Positions 28,502-37,567 are shown, counted from the stretch's first letter. The stretch is DNA of 64,000 nucleotides from Planctomycetota bacterium (GCA_020853575.1 JADYYP010000016.1:62001-126000); one strand, 5' to 3'. The notes: a model not told the origin generated them from the letters alone. Translations and numbers: made by a program.

Positions 28502-30895
28502 CTACGGTGCGATCACGTCGTCACCCGCGCCCCGCGCGTCGACTCCGTCGGAGCCAAACGACCAGAGTCGGTAGGTCTCGCCGTCGGCGCCGCGCTCGAA
28601 CGCGAACGCGCGCGACCAGCCGTCGAGCGGCACTGGCAGACCGTCGAGGAACCCGTCGGGATAGCTCGCCGTGGGCTTGCTCAGCGTGTCGAGCGTCGGA
28701 GGGAAGTGTCCCTGGTCGATCTTGAACACCGCTAGGCGCGAGCTGAGCAGCTCGAGCGCGGCGCGTGTCGCGTCGAGCTCCGCGGACCGAGTGGCGTCCG
28801 GCTCGACCGCCTCCGTTCGTGCGTCCTCCAAGTTCGTGCGGAACGCCGACACGCCCGCCGCGCCGAGCGCCACCAGGCCAGTCCAGGTCTCCGGACCGAA
28901 GGAAGCTTCCCAGTGCACGTGGTAGGCGCCGTCGATCGCTCTCCCCCACAACAGCGTCGGCTTGAAGAAGCGCGTGAACGTCTCGGGCTTCTCGGGAAGC
29001 GCAGCGGTCAACTGTCCCATGTCGATGGGCAAGTCGACCATGCCGCCGGCGAGGGCGAGCGCGCCGCGGGCGGCCTTGTAGACACTCGCCAACATCGCGC
29101 TCCAGTCCATGGAGCCTACGACGCCGGCCTCCGGAGGGATGTCCGTTCGCGCTGCCAGCGCGTGGGGCGCGCTCGGCTCCTCGCCGGCCAAGCGCTTGAT
29201 CTCGCGCTTGGCGAAGAGCGACGTCAGCGTGATCAGCGCCCGATTTCCGACGAGCGCCAGCGTCGGCGAGATCGACACCGGGCTCGGTTGCTCGTCGGGC
29301 GACTTGAACTCCCAGGTCGGGATCTTGCGGTACTCGGACGCGCGCACTTGCACGCCGCTCGCGTTCGACTCCTCGAGCGCGGCCACGAGCCCGCGGATTC
29401 CCTTTTCGAACGCCGCGCGATCGGCCAGCTCGAACGAGAGCACCACGTTCGGCGCGCCCAGTGTCGAGATCGGCATGACGTGCATCGACATGCCGCCGGC
29501 GAGATTGCCGAACACGTCGCGCTCGAGGTCGAAGCCGTGCTTGCTCTGCAGCTGCTCGAACGAGTCTCGAGCGCTCGCGTCGGAGTCGAACCCCAGCGCT
29601 GCGACGAATTGGCGGTGCAATGCGCTACCGTCCACGTGCGCCACGATCGCACCGGCCGCGTCGCCCGGCACGAACGCGAGGCTCGCCTTGGGCGCAGGCG
29701 CGTTGCCGATCGCGGACGTCCACGAGGCCTCGCTGGCGCCGAGCGTGACGATGTCCGTGATGAAGCGCTCGCCCGAGATCTGCATGCGGAACTCGCAAGC
29801 TGTCGCGCTCGAGTTCAACACGTTCGAGAGTCCGGCGCTCAGCGCTCCCAATTCGAGACCGTCGAGCAAGTCGCTCAACAGGCGCGTGTTCGTTGCGCCG
29901 CGCGCGATCACCGGTCCACTCACGGCTCCGCCGCTGCGCTCGACCCGGTGCGTCTGGCTGTTCGCGGCGTTCGTCGAGGGCACGGCTCGCGCCAGTACCG
30001 AATCAACTTGCTCGCGACCGAGTCCGAGTAGGACCCACTCTCCATCGCGCACGGACCAGCCCGAGACCTCGAACGGCAACTGTGTGTGGAAAGCGCGCTG
30101 TTCGGCGCTCGCACCGCGGAACTTCACGGTTCGCGCTTCGCCGTCGAAGGTGCACCGCATGGCACCTTGAGCGAACGCCAGCGCCTGCTCCGCTGACTGC
30201 GCGGAAGTGCATTCCGCCACGACAAGGAGGCTCCAGCGGCGGCGCATTTCGTCGGCCAACCAATCCGCCTGATCGAAGTCGGCACCGACGTCGATGGCCT
30301 CGCCTTCTCCGCCGACGGCTCCATCGGAACCAAGCGAGCGCAGTTGATACGTTCCGTCCTCTGCAGCGTCGAACCGATACCCGCGCCCCCACTCGTCTTG
30401 AGAGAGTTCGGACGGGAGCGCTAGTTCACTCAGGGACTTGGGCAAGACCGAATGCTGCGCGTCGAACTGGTCGATGGCCTCTTCGATGTCGAGCAGCTCG
30501 CGCTGCGTTCGGGCCATGCGCTCCAGCGCGGCCCTGATCTCGCCTGGCCGGTCCTCGTGGACCGACAGCGACAATGAGAGGGAACGCAGAGTGCGCAGCG
30601 GAGCGATGGCCGCGTCGATGCCACGGCTCTCCTGACTGGTTGGAATGCCGAGGTCCGCCAGCGTTTGATCCAGGCCCTGGGTGAGATCCACACCGAGCGC
30701 CTGCTCGAGCTTCGCAACCGACGCCAGTACGTCGGGATCGCGCATCATCTGCACCAGTGGTGCACGTTCGTAGGCCTGCAGAGTCGCAGCAACCTCGGGA
30801 AGGGCAACGAAAAGCACGGAGTCGCGCGGGTGCAGGACATCCGTGCTCGTCGGCGATTGCGCGACCGCGATCCCGATCAGGGCGGAGACGAACAT
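28502..30895 (-). CDS. Large secreted protein with two GspG (pseudopilin)-like C-terminal cores; function unknown
   Basis: The 797-aa protein starts with a short signal peptide (MFVSALIGIAVAQS). I do not recognise the full-length family. Two segments look like the C-terminal core of type II secretion pseudopilins. One is about residues 135-200 (LPKSLSEL...DEWGRGYRFD...YQLRSLGSDG). The other is the extreme C terminus (FKIDQGHFPPTLDTL...GWSRAFAFE...YRLWSFGSDG..ARGAGDDV). Neither has the prepilin cleavage motif or N-terminal helix, so this is not a pilin itself. The middle resembles DUF3352-like exported proteins only loosely. It is preceded 32 bp upstream by another secreted gene. Confidence 0.7.
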   Translation of the reverse strand: MFVSALIGIAVAQSPTSTDVLHPRDSVLFVALPEVAATLQAYERAPLVQMMRDPDVLASVAKLEQALGVDLTQGLDQTLADLGIPTSQESRGIDAAIAPLRTLRSLSLSLSVHEDRPGEIRAALERMARTQRELLDIEEAIDQFDAQHSVLPKSLSELALPSELSQDEWGRGYRFDAAEDGTYQLRSLGSDGAVGGEGEAIDVGADFDQADWLADEMRRRWSLLVVAECTSAQSAEQALAFAQGAMRCTFDGEARTVKFRGASAEQRAFHTQLPFEVSGWSVRDGEWVLLGLGREQVDSVLARAVPSTNAANSQTHRVERSGGAVSGPVIARGATNTRLLSDLLDGLELGALSAGLSNVLNSSATACEFRMQISGERFITDIVTLGASEASWTSAIGNAPAPKASLAFVPGDAAGAIVAHVDGSALHRQFVAALGFDSDASARDSFEQLQSKHGFDLERDVFGNLAGGMSMHVMPISTLGAPNVVLSFELADRAAFEKGIRGLVAALEESNASGVQVRASEYRKIPTWEFKSPDEQPSPVSISPTLALVGNRALITLTSLFAKREIKRLAGEEPSAPHALAARTDIPPEAGVVGSMDWSAMLASVYKAARGALALAGGMVDLPIDMGQLTAALPEKPETFTRFFKPTLLWGRAIDGAYHVHWEASFGPETWTGLVALGAAGVSAFRTNLEDARTEAVEPDATRSAELDATRAALELLSSRLAVFKIDQGHFPPTLDTLSKPTASYPDGFLDGLPVPLDGWSRAFAFERGADGETYRLWSFGSDGVDARGAGDDVIAP

Positions 30896-30927
30896 GTGGG
30901 GTTGGTGTCCTCTCGTGTGGAAGCGCG

Positions 30928-32382
30928 TCAAATGCCTGCGAACTTGCGCAGCGCGTCCTCGTTCTTGCGAATCGCGGCTTCGAGCGCCTTCAAGGGAGCT
31001 TTGATGTCTTTGTCGCTCCGCATGGCGTCCTTGAGTGCGCCGTGTTCCTTGACGACTGGCGCGCACTTGCCGTCGACGACGAAGGCCATGACCAGGCCCA
31101 GCTGGTTGAGCAGCTTCTGCGACTTCGGAACGTCATTGAGCGACAGCTCGGCAGAGAAGATGGCGTCCAGAGCGTCGAGGCCACCCTTGTTGGTGATGTT
31201 CTGAATCGACCACTCCTTGAGCCAATTGGGGTTGCCACCCGCGCGCACGAACTGGTCGACGATGTAGCGCTCGACGTACACGCACACCCCGTAGCGGAAC
31301 CAAGTCGGGAACTGCTTCTCTTTCCACCAATCCTCGGGGGTCAACCCGGGCTTCTGAGCGACAAGTGCGGCCAGCGTCTTGGGGCTCGGATCGAGCGCTT
31401 CCATCAGCGATTGGGCTGCAGCGTGGCGCACGTACATTGGCCCGAAGATCGCCTTGTCGTTCGTGGGATCGAGGAAGCACATCCCACCGCTGGTCATCCC
31501 GGCCTGCAGCGGGATGTTCCAGATCTCCGCCATCGTCGCGCCATGGATCGACGAGAAACCGCGGAGTTCCACGCCGTTGGAGCTCGCGAAGTTGTTGTAT
31601 TCGTCGGCGTTCTTGAGAACCAACACGGGCACGACGGCCGTCGGCGCCTTGCCGACCACGCGTGCGAACTGCGCCAGCGCCCGGTCGCACTCCTGTTGAG
31701 CGCTGATCGCAACCTCGCGCTTGCACGTCGTGTAGAGGAAGAAGTGCTCGTTGGGAATTCGCCAACAGCTTTCGATCGAAGCGTGGAAAGCGTCGGCCTC
31801 GGCAATGGGCAGCCACTTGTCGCCGCACTTCCAAAGTCCCTTGTCGATATTGGGTGCGTCCGCCGGCGAAACCCACTCCGCGTCTTGGCGCACCCACCCC
31901 TCGGTCAAGCGCTTGTGTTCCTCGGCGTCGACCCAGCGGCCGTCCTCGAGCTTCCTCAGCCCTTTCTTGAGCTTCTCCACGTCGGCCGGGTCGACGATCT
32001 CGCCGTTGTAAACGACCTTGCCCGACTTCTTGGCCTCGTCCTCGAGCTTCTTCTGCTTGTACTCGTCCACCTTCTTTTGGTTGGGGAACCACTTCCCCTC
32101 GAACTCGATCTCCCCGAGAAGCTCGTGCGCCTTCTTGTCACTGTCGTCGACCTTGAGGATCTTGCGCAGGACGGTGCGCCCGTCCTTCTCGAGTCCGTGG
32201 GCATCACACCAGTCGTAGACTTTCCAGAGCTTCTGGACGTTGCCCTCCGCCTCGGCCAGCTTCTTCTCGAACTCGGCCTTCTTGTCGTCCTGGGAGGTGA
32301 TGCTCGCAGTCAGCGGAACCGGAGCCGCGGCAATGGACCAAGGCAGGCAGGCGAGGATCGCGAGAGGGACGCAGTGGCGCAT
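30928..32382 (-). CDS. Secreted protein with W-rich repeats and a degenerate peptidase-MA-like domain
   Basis: The 484-aa protein has a signal peptide (MRHCVPLAILACLPWSIAAA) chosen at the ATG 32382. Residues 40-200 contain several short repeats of the form GxW(F/V/L)xxxxxxxE/DxxK (GKWFPNQ, GRWVDAE, AEWVSPA, DKWLPIA). The C-terminal half has WFRYGVCVYVERYIVD, like the LPxWxxEGxAxY stretch of gluzincin-type exported proteins. The place where HExxH is expected reads RHAAAQSL, so it would be catalytically dead. It is co-transcribed with the following secreted gene. No function can be assigned. Confidence 0.68.
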   Translation of the reverse strand: MRHCVPLAILACLPWSIAAAPVPLTASITSQDDKKAEFEKKLAEAEGNVQKLWKVYDWCDAHGLEKDGRTVLRKILKVDDSDKKAHELLGEIEFEGKWFPNQKKVDEYKQKKLEDEAKKSGKVVYNGEIVDPADVEKLKKGLRKLEDGRWVDAEEHKRLTEGWVRQDAEWVSPADAPNIDKGLWKCGDKWLPIAEADAFHASIESCWRIPNEHFFLYTTCKREVAISAQQECDRALAQFARVVGKAPTAVVPVLVLKNADEYNNFASSNGVELRGFSSIHGATMAEIWNIPLQAGMTSGGMCFLDPTNDKAIFGPMYVRHAAAQSLMEALDPSPKTLAALVAQKPGLTPEDWWKEKQFPTWFRYGVCVYVERYIVDQFVRAGGNPNWLKEWSIQNITNKGGLDALDAIFSAELSLNDVPKSQKLLNQLGLVMAFVVDGKCAPVVKEHGALKDAMRSDKDIKAPLKALEAAIRKNEDALRKFAGI

Positions 32383-32530
32383 GGCGGCGAAAAGGGGGCT
32401 GATGAAGTCCTGGTTCAGGTCGGCGGCGCACGCCGGGCCGACCGGAGGAAGCCTGGTCGACCCGTCAGCGTAGCAAGGTAGGCGGGCGGCGAGAGTATCT
32501 CCTCGGTACGCGCGGGCACACCGCGTCCGG

Positions 32531-32558
32531 TTGTGGCCCCCACTGAACTTCCTATACT
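32531..32558 (+). promoter_or_regulatory. Candidate sigma-70-type promoter for the cyclophilin-like gene
   Basis: TTGTGG (32531-32536) is followed by a 16-base gap and TATACT (32553-32558), five of six matches to the -10 consensus. It lies about 88 bp before the ATG at 32646 in the divergent spacer with the secreted pair. Confidence 0.4.
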
Positions 32559-32645
32559 GCGGGGCCGTTCGACTGGACCGACGGCCTCTGTTCCGGGCTG
32601 GCCCTTCCGCGAAGTCGTTCGTCGAACCCAGACTCAAAGCAACCC

Positions 32646-33671
32646 ATGGCTACGCCTACGCACAAGAGTGCGACTGCAGTGACCCTCGCTCCGCTCGCAG
32701 AGCGGTCCCCCTTCGAGCGCTTCGTCCAGAAGTACTGGATCCACGGCGCGGTTCTATTCGCGCTCGTTTCGGGTTGGATCCTGTTCTCCCACCAGCAGAA
32801 GGAGAAGCAGCGGCGGGCGCGCGACGAGAGTTGGAACAAGGTCTCGGAGCGCACCGTGCCCGACGCCGCCTCGCGCTTGCCCGGCGCCGATGCGGCGGTC
32901 TTCGAGTCGCTTTCGAGCGAGCTCTCGTCCACCGACGCCGGTCCCTGGATGTTGTGGCTGCAGGCTCGAGCCCTGGCATCGCACCGGGACTACGCGGCCG
33001 CTGATGGGATTCTCGCCGAGATCAAGACCAAGCACCCCACCCACTTCCTGTGCAGCACCACTTGGACGGTCGGTGGCAAGGCCACCTCGATGGTGGACGC
33101 GTGGCGCGCCAGTCTCTCGGCCCGAGCGGAGTTTGAAAAGCAGTACCCGGGGATCTTCGCCAATCCGCCCGCGGCGGTAGACGCGCCTCGAGTTCGGATC
33201 AAGACGGATCTGGGTGACATCGTGGTGGCGCTGTTCCCCGATCGTGCGCCAAGGCACGTCGAGAACTTCCTGGACGCCGTTTCAAGCGGGTATTATATTG
33301 GCGTCAAGTTCCACCATATTGACCCCCTAGTTGGAGTCGACGGGGGCGATCCGAACTCGAAGGACGCAGCCCAGGTCGCCAGTTGGGGCCAGGGCGGCGC
33401 AGATCGGACTCTGCCCAAGATCGACTCTGGTCTGTTTCACTTCGCTGGGTCGTTGTCCGCCGCTGAAGGTGCGCTTCCGGCGGAGAGCCTCGGTAGTCGC
33501 TTCACGCTCCTGACGGAAGACCACCATGAGTGGGATGACACCCGCGTCGTATTCGGGGTCGTCGAGCAGGGACTAGACGTCGTTCGAGCGATCGCCGCAG
33601 CCGCACAGTCCCAGGATGCCCCAGGCCGCCCGGCCTCTCCCGTCGGAATCGTGGCGATTTCGCGCGAGTAG
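32646..33671 (+). CDS. Membrane-anchored cyclophilin-like protein, probably catalytically impaired
   Basis: In the 341-aa protein, a cytoplasmic N terminus and one membrane helix (about residues 34-48) lead to a spacer and a C-terminal cyclophilin fold (about 178-340: GDIVVALFPDRAPRHVENF...VVFGVVEQGLDVVRAI). In active cyclophilins the catalytic arginine lies in FHR and a glutamine in QGGD; here these read FHH and DGGD, and the SQFFI strand reads SRFTLL. So the fold is kept but the peptidyl-prolyl isomerase site is not. A chaperone-like or scaffolding role outside the membrane is possible. Confidence 0.8.
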   Translation: MATPTHKSATAVTLAPLAERSPFERFVQKYWIHGAVLFALVSGWILFSHQQKEKQRRARDESWNKVSERTVPDAASRLPGADAAVFESLSSELSSTDAGPWMLWLQARALASHRDYAAADGILAEIKTKHPTHFLCSTTWTVGGKATSMVDAWRASLSARAEFEKQYPGIFANPPAAVDAPRVRIKTDLGDIVVALFPDRAPRHVENFLDAVSSGYYIGVKFHHIDPLVGVDGGDPNSKDAAQVASWGQGGADRTLPKIDSGLFHFAGSLSAAEGALPAESLGSRFTLLTEDHHEWDDTRVVFGVVEQGLDVVRAIAAAAQSQDAPGRPASPVGIVAISRE

Positions 33672-33699
33672 TTTGCGGCACCGTCGGGTGAGGCGCGCG

Positions 33700-34557
33700 C
33701 TACCGAACCTCTGGCAACGGGGCGAGCGAGTCCAAGATTCGATTGAGCTGCTGCTTGTCTGAAAACTCGATCTGGATCTTGCCGCGAAACTGTTCATCGC
33801 ACTCGATCCCCACTCGGGCACCCAGCGCATCCTGGACGCGGCGCTCGGCCTGTGCCATCCATGCCGCACGCCCCGCGGGCGTCTGAGTTTGCTCGACGGT
33901 CGGGCGCTGCGCCCGTTCGCGCACGATTCGCTCTACCTCCCGAACGGAGAGGTCGAGCCGCGCACACTTCTCCATCAACTGCTCGATCTCTTCGTGGCTC
34001 GGCAGGCCCAACAATGCACGGGCATGCCCCATCGATATCAAACCTCTCCCAACCGCATCCTGCGCTTTTGAGGGAAGCTCGAGCAAGCGCAGGTGGTTGG
34101 CGACGGTCGCACGTTTCAGTCCGACCTTGACCGCAACTGCCTCCTGAGTGATGCCCAGCGCCTGCATCAACGCGTGGAATCCCCGGGCCCGCTCAATCGG
34201 ATCCAGGTCGCGTCGTTGGACGTTCTCGACCAGCGCCAGTTCGAGCATCTCGCTGTCTTCGACGACCTCGCGCACGATGGCCGGAATTCTCTCCAGCCCG
34301 GCGAGCCGCGAAGCACGCCAGCGGCGTTCGCCCGAAACGAGCTGATAACGACCCTCCAATTTCCTCACAACGATCGGCTGGAGCACGCCGTGAGCCGCAA
34401 TGCTATCGCGCAGCTCTTCGAGCCCCGAGGGGTCCATGCTCTTCCGTGGTTGAAACGGATTCGGCTCGATGGCGGTGAGCTCTAGCTCAAGGGCGCCTGC
34501 GCCTGCGGTGTCGGTGCCTAGGAGCGAACCGAGACCCTTGCCCAATCGACGTTCCAT
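33700..34557 (-). CDS. parB: Chromosome partitioning protein ParB
   Basis: The 285-aa protein is a CTP-dependent DNA clamp that loads at parS. The N-terminal ParB/Srx domain has PFQPRK, GVLQPIVV, GERRWRAS and ENVQRRDLDPIE. A helix-turn-helix region (ITQEAVAVKVGLKRATVANHLRLLELP) and a C-terminal dimerisation part (IQIEFSDKQQLNRILDSL) follow. The ATG at 34557 has AAGGAG 6 bases upstream and gives the typical MERRLGKGLGSLLG start. Unlike most genomes, parA is not adjacent (43.2 kb); parS is. Confidence 0.95.
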   Translation of the reverse strand: MERRLGKGLGSLLGTDTAGAGALELELTAIEPNPFQPRKSMDPSGLEELRDSIAAHGVLQPIVVRKLEGRYQLVSGERRWRASRLAGLERIPAIVREVVEDSEMLELALVENVQRRDLDPIERARGFHALMQALGITQEAVAVKVGLKRATVANHLRLLELPSKAQDAVGRGLISMGHARALLGLPSHEEIEQLMEKCARLDLSVREVERIVRERAQRPTVEQTQTPAGRAAWMAQAERRVQDALGARVGIECDEQFRGKIQIEFSDKQQLNRILDSLAPLPEVR

Positions 34558-34573
34558 GCTGGCTCCTTGTCTT

Positions 34574-34589
34574 TGTTCCACGTGGAACA
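34574..34589. promoter_or_regulatory. parS centromere site (perfect 16-bp palindrome)
   Basis: TGTTCCACGTGGAACA is self-complementary over all 16 bases and equals the known bacterial parS consensus (the Pseudomonas form). It lies 17 bp before the parB start codon, so ParB may also autoregulate here. It is the only intact copy I noticed in the window. Confidence 0.93.
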
Positions 34590-34598
34590 CTTCTCTGT

Positions 34599-34620
34599 CT
34601 TCCACAACATATCGTGGAAG
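34599..34620. repeat. Inverted repeat of parS half-sites with an 8-bp gap
   Basis: CTTCCAC (34599-34605) and GTGGAAG (34614-34620) are perfect 7-bp arms. Each holds the TTCCAC/GTGGAA half-site of parS, but separated by eight bases. It begins 10 bp from the intact parS. It could be a decayed or split parS, or a transcriptional operator. Confidence 0.5.
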
Positions 34621-34740
34621 GAGAGCGGATGAACACAACGATCCCGCTGATCGGCCCGGAGTTCAAGAAGACCGTCGGATCATCCCCGAAGTTGCGCCTG
34701 AAACGAGGAATGTCGCGCTGTTCTTCGCTAGATAGGGGAC

Positions 34741-35277
34741 ATGGGACAGTTCGCGCGGCTCCGTACACCCCGAGGTTCCACCGCGTTGGTTGCAGCAGCC
34801 GTAGCCTCGGGATGGCTGCTCCCGGGGTCCACGGGTCGATCGATGATCTTGGAGCTGACTGCGCTGTCGATCGTGCTGTCGTTCGACTCCAACCGCTGGT
34901 GGAGCGACCGCCTGCCCCGGATGTGGCGCCGTGGCGCAGCGCTAGGAGCGCTCGGCGTCGCCGCCGCCCTCAGCTGTGTGGAGCATCTGGCCTGGCCCCG
35001 TGCGGCTGCCGTAGCGTTCGTTCTCGCGTGCTTGGCCCTGGTGGAGGGCGGCGCCGGACGTGCGGTCTCCGCACAAGCGCTGCTCATCGGATTCTGGGTC
35101 GTTCCGGCGCTTCTCCATGGCCTGGTAGGCAAGTATGTCGGCTCAGCGAGTCCGCCTGGGAGCTTGAGCCTCGGGCTCGGGCCCGTCGAAATGAGCTCCG
35201 GGTTGGCTCCATGGAGCATCGGGGTGGCGGCCGTTGCGGCCGCGTTCCTTGTGCTCTTTCCGCGTCGCGCAGCATGA
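34741..35277 (+). CDS. Small polytopic membrane protein of unknown function
   Basis: 178 residues with about five hydrophobic segments and Trp/Arg-rich loops (SNRWWSDRLPRMWRR). No family is recognised. Its ATG starts 183 bp from parB and in the opposite direction. Its stop overlaps the next start (ATGA), so it is translated together with the metallophosphoesterase. This coupling suggests a shared envelope or signalling role, but nothing more specific. Confidence 0.65.
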   Translation: MGQFARLRTPRGSTALVAAAVASGWLLPGSTGRSMILELTALSIVLSFDSNRWWSDRLPRMWRRGAALGALGVAAALSCVEHLAWPRAAAVAFVLACLALVEGGAGRAVSAQALLIGFWVVPALLHGLVGKYVGSASPPGSLSLGLGPVEMSSGLAPWSIGVAAVAAAFLVLFPRRAA

Positions 35278-36008
35278 AGTACGGCATCCTCGGTGACATC
35301 CACGGCAACCTCTCGGCCCTCCAGTCCGTGATGGAGTGCCTGCGTCGCGACGGAGTGGATCGAATCCTCTCGGTCGGTGACGTGGTGGGATACGGCGCCG
35401 CGCCGACCGAGTGCATCAAGATCCTCCGCGATGCCGAGGTTTCCGTCGTTCTCGGCAACCATGACGCTGCTGCGATCGATCGCCTCGACATGCTGTACTT
35501 CAATGCGTACGCGAAGCAGGCGGTGCTCTGGACTCAGACTCGTCTGTCGCGCGCCGATCGAGAGTGGCTCGGCAGGCTCCCGTACGCACGGCATCTCGAG
35601 CACTGCTCCGTGGCCCACGGAACGCTCTTCCGACCGGAGCTGTTCGACTACATCCAAACTCCCGAGGATGCGGACCCGTCCTTGGACGTGATGCCGCTCC
35701 CGATTTGCTTCGTGGGGCACAGCCATGTCCCCGTCACGCTTCTGAGATTGCGAGACGACCCGACCCGCACCGCATACACGGTCGAGAGCGAAGTGGACCT
35801 GGCGGACGTCGAGCGCGCCCTGGTGAACGTGGGGAGCGTGGGCCAGCCCAGGGACGAGGATCCTAGAACGGCGTATGCCACCTATGACGCGGAGGTCGGT
35901 CGCGTCGCGATTCATCGCATTCCGTACGACATCGAGCGCGAAGCCCACCGCATTCGAGCGGCTGGCCTACCTCCGATGCTCGCCGACCGGCTCTTCCTCG
36001 GCGTCTGA
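35274..36008 (+). CDS. Metallophosphoesterase, YfcE/MJ0936 type
   Basis: The 244-aa calcineurin-like phosphoesterase has the five metal blocks: GDIHGN, GDVVGYG (GDxxxxG), GNHDAA, the HGT of VAHGT, and GHSHVP. These bind two metal ions and hydrolyse a phosphodiester or phosphomonoester. Proteins of this size with DIHGN at the N terminus are usually cytoplasmic phosphodiesterases of unknown in vivo substrate. The start overlaps the membrane-protein stop (ATGA). Confidence 0.9.
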   Translation: MKYGILGDIHGNLSALQSVMECLRRDGVDRILSVGDVVGYGAAPTECIKILRDAEVSVVLGNHDAAAIDRLDMLYFNAYAKQAVLWTQTRLSRADREWLGRLPYARHLEHCSVAHGTLFRPELFDYIQTPEDADPSLDVMPLPICFVGHSHVPVTLLRLRDDPTRTAYTVESEVDLADVERALVNVGSVGQPRDEDPRTAYATYDAEVGRVAIHRIPYDIEREAHRIRAAGLPPMLADRLFLGV

Positions 36009-36019
36009 GCCTCTCATAC

Positions 36020-36039
36020 CGAGGGCCCTCGCGCCTCGC
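36020..36039. repeat. Copy 2 of an exact 20-bp dispersed intergenic repeat
   Basis: Identical in sequence and orientation to 8336-8355. This copy lies 11 bp after the metallophosphoesterase stop, between convergent genes. Nearby, GCGTCAGC (36040-36047) and GCTGACGC (36087-36094) could pair as a long-looped stem. Confidence 0.5.
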
Positions 36040-36250
36040 GCGTCAGCATCGGCGACAACCAACAGGAACTTCGGCCGGGTTGACGCGCTGACGCCGTGCT
36101 CTTCGCTGAAAGCTCAGCGTCGGGTTGCGGGCGCTAGCTCGCGCTCGGAGCTCGCGAGAACTGGCGATACGAACTCCCAGTGCTGAGCGTGCACTCACCT
36201 GGTTGGCCCAAGACGTCGAGGCCGTGGCTTTCCCAGGGCCTCCGACAACC

Positions 36251-37567
36251 TTAGCTGGAACGCAGGTAGTGAAGCGCGTCCGGCAAGTTCTCGAGACCGT
36301 CCTCGCCGAGACTGCTCTCGAACAGCGCTGCAATGTCGCGCAGCGGATGGATGTCACCACGAAAGACGTAGCTGCGGGCATCTGGGTTGGAGCCTACCGC
36401 CACCAACAGCTCGAGAATCGACCCGGCGTTGCAGCGGTGTCCCGCAACCTCCATGTCGACCGGCGTCCCGTAGCGTCCGACGATGTTCACGATCAGCGCG
36501 GCGGGGCGAGCATGGAGACGCAAGTTGTCGGGCAACTCGACGCGCAACTCCTGGAGGTTGATGTAGGCGGTGAGTAGCTCCTCCGCAGTGGCGCGACCGC
36601 GCTGGAGAAGCTCGTTGGCCCAGAACAGCAGCTCGTTGAGGATAAGGTCCTCCGCGTCAGCTCGTGATACCAGCTTGGCGATGCACTCCGCCGCCGCGCC
36701 GCCGGTGCGCGCGTCGAGCTCGTAGCGTTCGACGAAGTGGCTCAGAAACGTCACGGACTCGAGCAGATGAAGCGCCGCTGACAGGTGCCCACGCAGCCGG
36801 GGAAGGCGCTCGTCCCGGCCCTCCGTCACAGTGTTCTTGATGTAGGTGTCGTACATCGACTGGAGGTTGTGCACCGTGGCCTCGTAGACACGAGCCTGTT
36901 CCTCCTTGCAGGTCGCACGCAAGCGCGTGTGACGCGTTTGCGGGTCTGTGATGCGCTGCACACCGATGGCTTCGAACATGCCGCAGGAAGCGAGGTACTT
37001 CGACGCAACCTCTGCGATCCGCAACGACTCGTCGGTGATCTCCTCTTGTCCGACGTTCCGCGGCAGCCGCAGTCGGGTACGAACGGGCGCTAAGCCCTCA
37101 TCGGGCAGGCGCTTGTCGAGCCAGGTCAAACCCAATCGCTCGAGCTCACTGCGCTGGCTCTGAAAGAGCCGCGCGAGCCAGGTGGCGAGTCGACGCTTCG
37201 TCGATACGAAGGACGCGTTGACCAGCGCGACGTCTGACGTCCCGAGCACAGCCGGCAATCCGTAGCTCTCCAGCCGACTCTCGAGATGGGTGATGCTGAC
37301 CCCGACCAACGCCAGCCAGCGCACGGAGGCCGCTAGCTCTCGAACGAGGCTGAAGCTCCGATTGAACTTCGCTCCATGGTCATCGAGAAACGACTCGAGC
37401 GTGTGAGCTTCCGAAGCGAGCTGCTGGAAGTGACGCTTCGACCACCGATCCTCCGGGCGGTCCGAGAGCGCATTGCAGATGGCGATGAACGACCCGGAGT
37501 GCTCTTGGAGCAACTCGACGAAGGCTGCCTCGGGGATGGTCTCTTCGAGAGGGCGCTCGGGTGCCAC
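36251..37567 (-). CDS. Helical protein with a C-terminal HPr (PTS phosphocarrier) domain
   Basis: About 438 residues. The first 350 residues are largely helical and not assigned to any family. The last 90 form an HPr-like domain: LRLHARPAALIVNIV contains the phospho-acceptor His in LHARPA, and CNAGSILELL matches the NAKSILGIM helix, with the Ser used for regulatory phosphorylation in Gram-positive HPr. The chain may thus receive phosphate from an EI-like protein. No PTS enzyme is in the window. The start is uncertain: no ATG is usable, and the GTG at 37567 is preferred over an earlier GTG (37726) that would overlap the divergent sigma gene. Confidence 0.75.
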   Translation of the reverse strand: MAPERPLEETIPEAAFVELLQEHSGSFIAICNALSDRPEDRWSKRHFQQLASEAHTLESFLDDHGAKFNRSFSLVRELAASVRWLALVGVSITHLESRLESYGLPAVLGTSDVALVNASFVSTKRRLATWLARLFQSQRSELERLGLTWLDKRLPDEGLAPVRTRLRLPRNVGQEEITDESLRIAEVASKYLASCGMFEAIGVQRITDPQTRHTRLRATCKEEQARVYEATVHNLQSMYDTYIKNTVTEGRDERLPRLRGHLSAALHLLESVTFLSHFVERYELDARTGGAAAECIAKLVSRADAEDLILNELLFWANELLQRGRATAEELLTAYINLQELRVELPDNLRLHARPAALIVNIVGRYGTPVDMEVAGHRCNAGSILELLVAVGSNPDARSYVFRGDIHPLRDIAALFESSLGEDGLENLPDALHYLRSS

